Shown here: positions 1-6,524 of the stretch, one piece after another | Numbering within the stretch: the stretch's first letter is position 1 | Layout of the letters: each line of letters starts with the position of its first letter | Source: Alistipes sp. | Lineage (GTDB): Bacteria > Bacteroidota > Bacteroidia > Bacteroidales > Rikenellaceae | Reading direction: 5' to 3' | DNA: 8,821 bases | NCBI GenBank assembly: GCA_029051915.1 | Contig: JAIDKM010000160.1 | Coordinates: forward strand, 1-8,821 | Made by a program: the position numbers and the translations under genes | Notes under the pieces: generated by a model | Seen by the model: the letters and a program-made list of their open reading frames with translations, nothing else | Databases searched by the model: none | What the model was told of the DNA's origin: nothing

Positions 1-576
1 AGCATCGTTCAGACCGCTCCACAACGACCACGGGCCGTAACCGGTCATAGCATCATTGAAGCGGATGCCGTTGAGATAGATATCCGAATACTGCGAATCG
101 TAGCCGCGGACGTTGAAGCGCATTTCGCTGAAACGATACGACGCGATGCTGTTATAGAGGTCTTTCGACGAAGACAACGACGACGGAAGCGACTGCTCGT
201 CGGAAGCCGACGAATCGCTGTCGAACTCGGCGAAGAGCGAGTCGTCGAACCCTGCGGAAGTCATCAGGGGCGAAATGACGACGCTGCTCAAGTCGCGCAT
301 GTTCTGCCCGACGCGCACGCGCAATTCGAGCTCCTCGAAATCGGGAGTCTCGAACAACAGCCGATAGTCGCCCTGCGGAACGCTCTCGAAAAGGAAGTTG
401 CCGTCCTTGTCAGTAACGGCGGAGAGTCCGGAGGACTCGATGGTTACCCGAACGTTACCCAACGCCTCGCGATTGCCGCGCGAAACGACCTTGCCGCGGA
501 TGCCGCCCTCCTGCGCATAAGCTGCGGAAGATACGGCCACGGCGAGCAAGAAAAGAAGTAAAGTTTTCAGTTTCAT
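1..576 (-). CDS. TonB-dependent outer-membrane receptor, N-terminal part (truncated by window edge)
   Basis: The first 192 residues of an outer-membrane TonB-dependent receptor; the beta-barrel lies outside the window. It opens with a signal peptide (MKLKTLLLFLLAVAVSSAAYA, cleavage expected before Q22). Next comes a carboxypeptidase-regulatory-like beta-sandwich (about residues 24-105, with VTDKDGNFLFESVPQGDYRL typical of the fold). A Ser/Asp-rich linker leads into the plug domain, where RFNVRGYDSQYSDIYLNGIR is characteristic of Bacteroidota receptors. The family moves ligands too large for porins into the periplasm using TonB energy. It is the last visible gene of a four-gene array, 20 nt after the EEP enzyme, so it probably imports the products of the two nucleases upstream. 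No SusD partner is visible, although one could follow outside the window. The substrate is inferred from context, not from the receptor itself. The start is fixed by the signal peptide. Confidence 0.9.
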   Translation of the reverse strand, partial: MKLKTLLLFLLAVAVSSAAYAQEGGIRGKVVSRGNREALGNVRVTIESSGLSAVTDKDGNFLFESVPQGDYRLLFETPDFEELELRVRVGQNMRDLSSVVISPLMTSAGFDDSLFAEFDSDSSASDEQSLPSSLSSSKDLYNSIASYRFSEMRFNVRGYDSQYSDIYLNGIRFNDAMTGYGPWSLWSGLNDA

Positions 577-596
577 AAGATTATTGTTTGCACAGG

Positions 597-1628
597 TTAT
601 TTACCGATATAGATGAAAACGGGGAAGTGGTCGCTGAACCCGTTCTGGAAATCGTTGCCGACGAACGTACGCAGAGGATAACCCTTGTACTGTCCATCTT
701 TCTGAACCATGTAGGGACGCCGGAAGATTCCGCCGTAGAACTTCGACTTGCCGACGGGCAGAAGCCGCAATGTTCCGGCCGGAGCGTCGACCAGATTGTA
801 GGAGACGATGATGTTGTCGAAGAGATTCCAGGAGTCGCGGTAAGCGAGCGTGCCATGTCCTGCCCGCAGCAGTGCAATGAAAGGATTGAACATGTCGCCC
901 GGCAACAGATCCTGAATCTTGCCCTGAGCGCTCAGCCCCTCGACGATGCTGTCGTCGGTGGCATCGTCGTTCAGGTCGCCCATCACCACGACTTTGGTTG
1001 CCGGATTGACCCGCTGCACAGAATCGACGATCGCCTTGACCTGTTGCGCCGCAGCCATACGCTTGGGATCGGAAGCCTCCTTGCCGCCCAGACGCGACGG
1101 CCAGTGGCTGACGAGGAAGAAGAACGGCTCGCCCTGGATCGTGCCCCACATGGTTACGAAATCGCGAGTCCGGAAATTGGGCAACTCGGGCATGTGGAAC
1201 GGAACGGGCTCGCTGCCCTCCAACTTGAAAACATCGGGCCGGTAATAGAAACCTACATCCACACCACGGGCATCGGGCGAATCGAAATGCACGATGCGAT
1301 AATTGGCGGGCGCCAGCTTCGGCCGGGCGATGACATCCTCCAGGACGGTGCGATTCTCGACCTCCGAAAACCCGACAACGATAGGATAATCACGATCGTC
1401 CGCAGCAATGTCGAACAACACGCGCTCCAGATTGCCGATCTTCTTGTTGTACTTGACCGAATTCCATTTCTTGGCTCCCTCGGGAGTGAACTCCTCGTCA
1501 TGCACATCGGGATCGTTGATCGTGTCGAAAAGATTCTCGAAGTTGTAGAAGACCACTTTGTAAGGCTTCTGTGCGATGCCTGCCGCGAACAAGGCGACAA
1601 ACAAACCTGTGAAAAGGATTTTCTTCAT
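597..1628 (-). CDS. Secreted endonuclease/exonuclease/phosphatase (EEP, DNase I-fold) family enzyme
   Basis: A 343-aa enzyme of the EEP superfamily, metal-dependent hydrolases that cut phosphodiester or phosphomonoester bonds (DNase I, exonuclease III, sphingomyelinase and inositol phosphatase relatives). The N-terminus is a cleavable signal peptide (MKKILFTGLFVALFAAGIA, cut before Q20) with no lipobox cysteine, so it is periplasmic or secreted. The superfamily catalytic set is in order: N29/N32 in FYNFENLFD, metal-binding E89 in GFSEVEN, catalytic-type H175 in SHWPSR, D218 and N220 in GDLNDD, and the terminal D333-H334 pair in SDHFP. The set is complete, so it should be active. It begins 33 nt after the NucA-type nuclease and ends 20 nt before the receptor, which supports one operon. 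A role in trimming oligonucleotides is inferred from this context; lipid or sugar phosphodiesters are alternatives within the same fold. Confidence 0.9.
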   Translation of the reverse strand: MKKILFTGLFVALFAAGIAQKPYKVVFYNFENLFDTINDPDVHDEEFTPEGAKKWNSVKYNKKIGNLERVLFDIAADDRDYPIVVGFSEVENRTVLEDVIARPKLAPANYRIVHFDSPDARGVDVGFYYRPDVFKLEGSEPVPFHMPELPNFRTRDFVTMWGTIQGEPFFFLVSHWPSRLGGKEASDPKRMAAAQQVKAIVDSVQRVNPATKVVVMGDLNDDATDDSIVEGLSAQGKIQDLLPGDMFNPFIALLRAGHGTLAYRDSWNLFDNIIVSYNLVDAPAGTLRLLPVGKSKFYGGIFRRPYMVQKDGQYKGYPLRTFVGNDFQNGFSDHFPVFIYIGK

Positions 1629-1661
1629 GGCGGTTTTATGATTTTAGATTCATTCGTTCGG

Positions 1662-2855
1662 TCAGAGACCCCAGTCCGAAGGGCGGTTCTGGGCCTTGAC
1701 GGCCTCGGCCGCATCGGCAGACAGATTGCGGAAGAAGGAAAAACCGGTTTTCTGCTCGATGTCGGCGATGGTCGTGGCATAGCTGCGTAACGTACCGGTA
1801 TTCGAAGCATCGTTGGCGAACCAGAAGCCGATGCCGTAAAGCTCGGTAGCCGAGCAATCCCAAACAGCTTTGCCGCCGGAGCCGCGCAGGAGGACTTTCC
1901 AACAATTGGAGGGATAACCGACCTCTTTGCCGTCGCGATCTTGGATCGTCCGGTTATCCCCGAAATAAGTACCGGTTACGACGAAAATGGTGTCCCGGAG
2001 ATTCAACGATCGGGCGGTACGGATCTTACCCTCCAACGAGGCCCAGATGCCGCCGTTGAAACTGTAGTTCTGGGGCATGATGTTGGTCGCATAGAACGTC
2101 ATGGCATTGGTTGCAGCATTGCTGTAACGGTCGGCCGAAGGACACTGGTGCCCGCGGGCATCGCCCGTACCGTAAGTTTTCGTAGGATCCGACTGCGCCG
2201 ACTGCGGAATCGCGGGCAACTGGTTGTTGGGATCGTAAGACCAAGCGTTAGTGCGACTGACGGACGGTTCGAGATAATTGGTAGTCAGCGGATAAGCGAC
2301 CCAATGCGACACGCGTTTCTTGGTATCGAAGCAGATGGAGTAATTGCGAACGTAACCGCCGCGAGTGAGAGTCGTATAGTAAGTCTTATATATATAGGTA
2401 TCGTTCTGTCGATAATAAGGCTGCTCGCCCCACTGCCGGTCGTAGTCGGCGGTGGGAGAAAAAGCGCCCTGGCGCAAAACGAGGTCGGAGACGAGCCCGT
2501 CGGCGAACGTTACGCGAATAAAAGCCTCGCGGGCCTCGTCGGTTTCGTTCTGCAAGAGGTAGAGGTTCATCGGAGTGCCGACATGACCCGATTTGGAAAA
2601 CTGAGGTTCGCTCGACGTGTCGAACGAAGAGAACGAACACCAGGCATTGCCGACATCCTGCGAGAGGATGGTGGCGACGAACGTCATGGCGTCGCCCGTG
2701 GTAATAATCCGGTTCGTTGTAGTATTGCAATTCACGGTCTCTGCGTCGAGCCGCACCGAGGCCGAAGGGCCGCTGTCGCTGTCGCCGCATCCCGCGAAGA
2801 GAAAAATACCCGCGAATACCCATGCAGGCAAAAAGAATTTCCTGAAAAGAGACAT
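1662..2855 (-). CDS. Surface lipoprotein nuclease, DNA/RNA non-specific endonuclease (NucA/DRGH, beta-beta-alpha-Me) family
   Basis: A 397-aa lipoprotein with a C-terminal DNA/RNA non-specific endonuclease domain. The signal peptide ends in a lipobox (LFAG-C23), and the mature start C-GDSDS is acidic, as in surface-exported Bacteroidota lipoproteins. Residues about 31-130 form a BACON/Ig-like region ending in FADGLVSDLVLRQG. The nuclease domain (about 137-390) carries D232-A-R-G-H236 followed by CPSADR, the TN258IMPQ strand, N267 in FNGGIW, E275 in SLE and R279. Relative to Serratia nuclease these fit the general base His89, Asn110, metal ligand Asn119, Glu127 and Arg131. The Asn-Asn, Asn-Glu and Glu-Arg spacings (9, 8, 4) are the same. 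The family cuts single- and double-stranded DNA and RNA. The start was set at 2855 because an in-frame Met at 2915 would put 20 residues ahead of the signal peptide and include the intergenic hairpin. Codon composition matches its neighbours. Confidence 0.9.
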   Translation of the reverse strand: MSLFRKFFLPAWVFAGIFLFAGCGDSDSGPSASVRLDAETVNCNTTTNRIITTGDAMTFVATILSQDVGNAWCSFSSFDTSSEPQFSKSGHVGTPMNLYLLQNETDEAREAFIRVTFADGLVSDLVLRQGAFSPTADYDRQWGEQPYYRQNDTYIYKTYYTTLTRGGYVRNYSICFDTKKRVSHWVAYPLTTNYLEPSVSRTNAWSYDPNNQLPAIPQSAQSDPTKTYGTGDARGHQCPSADRYSNAATNAMTFYATNIMPQNYSFNGGIWASLEGKIRTARSLNLRDTIFVVTGTYFGDNRTIQDRDGKEVGYPSNCWKVLLRGSGGKAVWDCSATELYGIGFWFANDASNTGTLRSYATTIADIEQKTGFSFFRNLSADAAEAVKAQNRPSDWGL

Positions 2856-2868
2856 CCGAAAAACAAAA

Positions 2869-2920
2869 AAGAGTTTCAAAGAAACCGAACTCTTGGCGGG
2901 ATATTCTCCCGCCAAGAGTT
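2869..2920 (-). promoter_or_regulatory. Intergenic hairpin with overlapping alternative terminator-like hairpin
   Basis: Between the large lipoprotein gene and the nuclease gene lies a perfect 13-bp inverted repeat: AACTCTTGGCGGG at 2888-2900 and its complement at 2908-2920, with a 7-nt loop. On the minus-strand transcript, the 3' arm of this stem (AAGAGTT, 2894-2888) can instead pair with ACTCTT of a downstream segment (2877-2869). That second, weaker hairpin is followed directly by a U-rich run (TTTTGTTTTT) just before the nuclease start. The first stem may be a transcript stabiliser or partial terminator. The two mutually exclusive stems could form an attenuator, but this is inference. Confidence 0.55.
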
Positions 2921-2944
2921 GGGTTAGAAAATAGCGACTCGAAA

Positions 2945-5368
2945 TTATTTCTCGAGCTGATACAGCATCACAGATTTCTGTGTTCCCGCATAAACCGAGA
3001 AACGCTCCTGGTTTGAATTGGAATTATACCGGAAATTGCGAGTTTTTTCGCCATCCTTAGCTTCCAATGTAAAGTCAACCAAATTATCACTAGTAAACGA
3101 AAGCGACCAATGATAGTTGGCAGCTTTGTCCTCAGGAATCGTCGCTACAAACGAGCAGTTATTACCGGTAGTCCAGCCTACATACTGCTCGCCATACTTC
3201 ATCGAATAGTACTCGGTACCCTCGATTTTGGCAATCGTGATCGTATGATACGACGCATCATAAACGATCTTCGTACCATCGAATGCTGGAGCCGTAAGAT
3301 CCGTACGAGTAAAGAATGTCGTTGCTGAGTCCGCACTTTTGACATTAAGAATAGAGCAAGTAGTTCCACTGGGATACCCCACAATATATTCACCAGACCA
3401 ATCATCCGGAGCAGCCGTGAAAGGAACGTAATTCTTAATATTAGCCGGATTTTGCGACACCGTAAGTTCTTCCAAAGTCTCGTTATTATAAGTTGCAACC
3501 AACGTAGCCGTATATGCGGTCGACGAAGCATTATCACCTACAGCCTTGATCGTTACGGAGGTAGCATCCTGACTCTCTACATTGAATTTATCGGCATCGG
3601 CACCCGTGAACGAGAACTCAATGATCTCATCGGCGGCGATATTTTGCGTAGCGAACGTAATCGTCTGAAGTTCGGGATTGCTACCGGCAAAAACAGCAGG
3701 TGTAGAAGTGAAATGAAGTACCGGAATTTCCTTATTGTTATCTACTTTGGTAGCAACGACCGTAAAGTAGGTACCCGTTCCGCCTTTGTTACCGTTGTTC
3801 ACGAACCAGCCCTCGATGTCGACGAGGTTGCCGACATAAGTATCGATATTGAGATCGACACTCGGAGAAGAGATGGAACCCGTATAATTGGTCTCGAACG
3901 GGAACTCGACATTGTAATAATTGCCGCTCTTGACAAGCGTACCGGTCATCTTAATGAACGTAACGACCGGTTTGGTCATATACCCTCCGATATTGTCGGC
4001 CGTAATGGAGACCGGAGTAACAGCAACAGGCTCGGCCGTACCGGTTTTCTCAACCGTGGCACCCTCGCCAAACTGGAGTGCACCACCATAAGGAGCGACA
4101 GTACCTTTGACCGTAACGGCATCGCCCTCGGCAACTTCGGGAACCGTATTGAGGAACACCAACATAGCACCGGTCGCATCCTGCATGATGAACCCGGCAG
4201 CATAGGTGGCGACAACCGTAGCCTTAACCTCGTAATTGCCCTCCGTCTCGATCTCAGCGATCGTAGCCAACTTGTACTCGGGCTCGGGAATCGCCTCGGT
4301 AAGCTGAATATCGGCAACCGTACGAGGCTTAACCTGCTTGGTACCGTTGTAATCGCCGGCGATACCGATCAACGAACCCATCTTGTCGGGAACGATCGTC
4401 GTATTGATAGGAGTAGCCTTGCTACCCATGTAACCTACGAAAGAATGACCGTCGACCGTTACAAAGTTCACATTACCCTTGCTGGTCGTATTATACCAAG
4501 CCTCACCGATATTACTGGTAGGATAGCAATTCTCAATCTTGACAACCATTGCCTCGTAGTCGCTCAACGCATCGGGCGTAACGACGATCGGCTCAGGAGC
4601 CGTACCGGTCCACGTCTGCACCTCGACAGAGCTGTTGAGCAACAGCTGAACGGCACCGCCGTAAGTCTGAACCTGCGCACCAGTTAGCGGAGCGGACACA
4701 ATGGTACCGGCCGAAAGATTCATCGAGGAGAAAGCATTGCAGCTGAGCGTCAGACCCGAATTCTTCTCCTGAGTATCGTCCTGCACGGCAGCGTAGTATA
4801 CATCGCCCATGTTGATACCGGAAGCCTCGGAACCGACGATACCCGTGATGGTCATGGCAGCGAGTTCCTCGGTAACCTCAGCCTTGGTTGCAGTGGGGTT
4901 CATAGCCACAAGCAGAGCACGGATCGCAGCGACGTTGGTCTCAGGAACAGCCGAGCCGCTGGCTGACTGCCGAATGGAGATCGTTGCTTCTTCGAAATAA
5001 GGTACGCCGAAGACCTGACCCGGAGTCGAGAGAACGGCCGTAACCGAACGCTCCTCGACATCGGCAGGCATGGGAGCCACCGTAAACGTCAGTGTCGAAG
5101 TACCGCCGTTACCGGCCGTGGCACTGGCCTCGCACCAATCCTGATCCTCCTCGAAGGCCAGAGTCCAAGCGCCCGACGAAACGACCGACACGGCTTCGGT
5201 CTCGCCGCCCTCGCCCTTGATACCGAGCATCGCGGCCTTTTCACCGTTGACTGTAATGGCGGCATCGACATCGCCGCTGCCGCTGTCGTCGTCATCCGAG
5301 CAAGCGGCAAAAGCCGTTACCGCCAGCGCCGAGAAGAACAACGAACGCCAAAAATTGAAACTTTTCAT
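2945..5368 (-). CDS. Large surface lipoprotein with BACON, DUF5689/OB-fold-like and Ig-like domains (putative nucleic-acid-binding component)
   Basis: An 807-aa lipoprotein. The signal peptide ends FAA-C23, and the mature N-terminus C-SDDDD equals the lipoprotein export signal described for Bacteroides, so it should be on the cell surface. Predicted layout: a BACON-like domain (about 36-136; SSGAWTL, DWCEAS, EERSVTAVL); a DUF5689-type region (about 142-357; AMTITGIVGS, YYAAVQDD); an OB-fold-like module (about 364-445; YEVKATVVATYAAGFIMQD then VAEGDAVTVKGTV) with a further beta extension to about 543; an Ig-like domain (about 548-640); and a C-terminal domain (about 645-807) ending RFSVYAG...VMLYQLEK, a terminal pattern seen in Bacteroidota surface proteins. 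No catalytic motif is visible, so a binding role is likely. It is first in the operon with both nucleases and the receptor, which suggests substrate capture. Its 3' third is clearly more AT-rich than its 5' end. Domain borders are approximate. Confidence 0.85.
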   Translation of the reverse strand: MKSFNFWRSLFFSALAVTAFAACSDDDDSGSGDVDAAITVNGEKAAMLGIKGEGGETEAVSVVSSGAWTLAFEEDQDWCEASATAGNGGTSTLTFTVAPMPADVEERSVTAVLSTPGQVFGVPYFEEATISIRQSASGSAVPETNVAAIRALLVAMNPTATKAEVTEELAAMTITGIVGSEASGINMGDVYYAAVQDDTQEKNSGLTLSCNAFSSMNLSAGTIVSAPLTGAQVQTYGGAVQLLLNSSVEVQTWTGTAPEPIVVTPDALSDYEAMVVKIENCYPTSNIGEAWYNTTSKGNVNFVTVDGHSFVGYMGSKATPINTTIVPDKMGSLIGIAGDYNGTKQVKPRTVADIQLTEAIPEPEYKLATIAEIETEGNYEVKATVVATYAAGFIMQDATGAMLVFLNTVPEVAEGDAVTVKGTVAPYGGALQFGEGATVEKTGTAEPVAVTPVSITADNIGGYMTKPVVTFIKMTGTLVKSGNYYNVEFPFETNYTGSISSPSVDLNIDTYVGNLVDIEGWFVNNGNKGGTGTYFTVVATKVDNNKEIPVLHFTSTPAVFAGSNPELQTITFATQNIAADEIIEFSFTGADADKFNVESQDATSVTIKAVGDNASSTAYTATLVATYNNETLEELTVSQNPANIKNYVPFTAAPDDWSGEYIVGYPSGTTCSILNVKSADSATTFFTRTDLTAPAFDGTKIVYDASYHTITIAKIEGTEYYSMKYGEQYVGWTTGNNCSFVATIPEDKAANYHWSLSFTSDNLVDFTLEAKDGEKTRNFRYNSNSNQERFSVYAGTQKSVMLYQLEK

Positions 5369-5480
5369 AAAACCAAATTTTTAATAAGACATTGAGGTTT
5401 CCGGTTGCACGCAACATTGCTATTACATAATAGTAATATTATTTCAAATATTCCAACCTGCAAAAGGCATTCCTCAATGC
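5369..5480 (-). promoter_or_regulatory. Likely leader and promoter region of the nuclease/receptor operon
   Basis: This AT-rich stretch sits upstream of the first operon gene. On the minus strand AATATTTG (5452-5445) differs from the Bacteroidota -7 element TAnnTTTG at one specified base, and ATTG (5478-5475) lies 22 nt upstream as a poor -33 TTTG match. The implied leader of about 70 nt contains two small inverted repeats: GTTGC-AC-GCAAC (5404-5415) and CTATTA-CA-TAATAG (5420-5433). No Shine-Dalgarno site is seen before the start, as is usual for this phylum. The promoter call is weak; that a promoter exists somewhere here follows from the terminator just upstream. Confidence 0.35.
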
Positions 5481-5583
5481 TCGTCCGATTGAAAAATTCG
5501 GTTCCCCTTTATTATATATAGGTATGTCGAAATTCGAATCCCGGAGTAATCGGACAACTTCGTCCCGGCCGACTGGAAATCGA

Positions 5584-5609
5584 AAGCCCATCGATTTTTC
5601 GATGGGCTT
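5584..5609 (-). terminator. Hairpin terminator after the XRE regulator gene
   Basis: A perfect 11-bp stem (AAGCCCATCGA at 5584-5594 with its complement at 5599-5609) with a 4-nt loop lies 51 nt beyond the stop of the regulator gene. On the minus strand the stem is followed by CTTTCGATTTCC, a broken U-rich tail as often seen in Bacteroidota. It probably separates the regulator transcript from the nuclease operon. Confidence 0.65.
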
Positions 5610-5660
5610 CGGAGCTTCGGGAGCTTGCAATATTTCGACCCGAGTTCTTGACAGAATTTT

Positions 5661-6146
5661 TTATCGCATTGTCGGGAAGTACGCTTCGAACGTATCGTCA
5701 TCATAGAGGATCACGATTCGCTTCACCGCCGCCGGATGATTTCCGGATCGAGCGGCGGCCGGTCTCGGCACAGCCGGTTCGGTTGACGGTGCCGGGATTC
5801 CCGTTCCGGAGATCGGCGCGTCGTTGGCTGGATTCGGCGCGAATAGTTCACCGGGGGAAAATTTATGTTCGGAGATGTTGTTTTTGGATGCCGTCGGATT
5901 TTCGTTCGATGTCGGGTTCCCTTCGGCTCGTTCAGAGTTCCGATACATCGGGCCTTCGTCGAGGAGCAGCCAGTCGGGGCTGATCCGCGGGAAACGTCGG
6001 AGAATTTTCTGAAGCAGGTCGAATCCGGGTTTGTTGCGTCCGGCCAGAATATGAGAAATTCCGGCAGGGTTTATTCCGAGCATGTCGGCAAGTTGGCTCG
6101 GCTTCAGCCCCTCGTTTTTCATCAGATCGAGCAATTTCTCCCTCAT
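5661..6146 (-). CDS. XRE/Cro-type helix-turn-helix DNA-binding protein with disordered linker and conserved C-terminal tail
   Basis: A 161-aa protein. Residues about 3-62 are a Cro/CI-type helix-turn-helix domain: LKPSQLADMLGI is helix 2 and turn, and NPAGISHILAGRNKP holds the recognition helix. DWLLLDEGPMY ends the domain, as in many Bacteroidota XRE proteins. Residues about 70-138 are low in hydrophobic residues and rich in Pro, Ala, Ser and Asn, so probably disordered. The last 21 residues (VKRIVILYDDDTFEAYFPTM...) form a short beta-hairpin-like tail, a feature I recall at the C-terminus of related proteins in this phylum; its role is not known to me. It stands alone, with its own promoter and terminator, between the HIT block and the nuclease operon. 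The region just upstream is full of TTTACA-NN-TGTAAA palindromes, which suggests autoregulation. A phage-repressor-like origin is possible, but no phage genes are near. Confidence 0.85.
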   Translation of the reverse strand: MREKLLDLMKNEGLKPSQLADMLGINPAGISHILAGRNKPGFDLLQKILRRFPRISPDWLLLDEGPMYRNSERAEGNPTSNENPTASKNNISEHKFSPGELFAPNPANDAPISGTGIPAPSTEPAVPRPAAARSGNHPAAVKRIVILYDDDTFEAYFPTMR

Positions 6147-6157
6147 CGGCGTAATTT

Positions 6158-6248
6158 TTTACAAATATAAAAAGTTTTCTTTTGTAAAGCAAGAAAAATT
6201 TACATTTGCAAAATGTTAATAACTCACGACGATGTTTACAAGTGTAAA
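6158..6248. promoter_or_regulatory. Operator cluster 1: four TTTACA-NN-TGTAAA-type palindromes upstream of the XRE gene
   Basis: Four 14-bp sites fit one palindrome: 6158-6171 (TTTACAAATATAAA, one mismatch), 6175-6188 (only the right half, TGTAAA, is good), 6199-6212 (TTTACATTTGCAAA, one mismatch) and 6235-6248 (TTTACAAGTGTAAA, perfect). Start-to-start distances are 17, 24 and 36 nt. A dyad in front of a helix-turn-helix gene, with the nearest site overlapping its likely -7 element, is the expected layout for an autorepressor. That the neighbouring XRE protein binds here is inference. Confidence 0.6.
6162..6193 (-). promoter_or_regulatory. Probable promoter of the XRE regulator gene
   Basis: On the minus strand TATATTTG (6169-6162) matches the Bacteroidota -7 consensus TAnnTTTG, and CTTG (6193-6190) lies 20 nt upstream in the place of the -33 TTTG. 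The -7 element sits inside the first palindrome of cluster 1. The predicted transcript start would be only about 10 nt before the start codon, so the leader would be very short. Confidence 0.5.
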
Positions 6249-6524
6249 AATTCAATTATGGTTAAAATCCCTCGATAGGCTTTATGTAGAATTTAATTGA
6301 TATGATGCTCGTAAAACGATTGATCTGTAATTGTTTTATTCTCCATTATTGCCGATATTATCCGCATACGCTTCGGTTACCATATTATTGCCGCGTACGG
6401 CTCTATTTTACTTTATATGATTTTTATAAGTAGTTGGTTTTAGTCGTATTTTGACGTATTGTTTAACAATTTAATTTCCCAAAATCCAGACCTTGGATGA
6501 GCTTTCCTACCCTCGCGTGTATAA
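6249..6524. other. AT-rich spacer without a recognisable gene
   Basis: This stretch between the two operator clusters has no convincing coding region. A 43-codon reading frame on the plus strand (6302-6433) has an unnatural, aromatic- and Cys-rich translation. The only internal structure I see is a repeated TTATTGCCG at about 6346 and 6385. It could be a degraded gene or carry a small RNA, but nothing proves either. Confidence 0.5.

Noticed and set aside
588..1790. Long plus-strand open frame opposite the EEP enzyme
   Set aside because: Its translation has no recognisable domain or signal, and it lies antisense to a gene with complete catalytic motifs; it is a by-product of GC-rich codon use.
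2856..2915. 20-residue N-terminal extension of the nuclease
   Set aside because: It would be encoded by the intergenic hairpin and would place residues before a complete lipoprotein signal peptide.
1941..2927. Long plus-strand open frame opposite the nuclease
   Set aside because: Arg-rich, featureless translation antisense to a clear NucA-family gene.
3452..4687. Long plus-strand open frame opposite the large lipoprotein
   Set aside because: Composition rich in Arg, Asn and Ile with no domain; the minus-strand gene has a lipobox and beta-domain patterns.
1..5368. Polysaccharide utilization locus
   Set aside because: No SusD, glycoside hydrolase, lyase or sulfatase is present; the enzymes are phosphodiesterases.
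5661..6146. Prophage repressor marking a phage
   Set aside because: No integrase, attachment repeats or phage structural genes are visible around it.
6302..6433. 43-codon plus-strand frame starting ATGATG
   Set aside because: Aromatic- and Cys-rich translation with no domain, and no promoter at a suitable distance.
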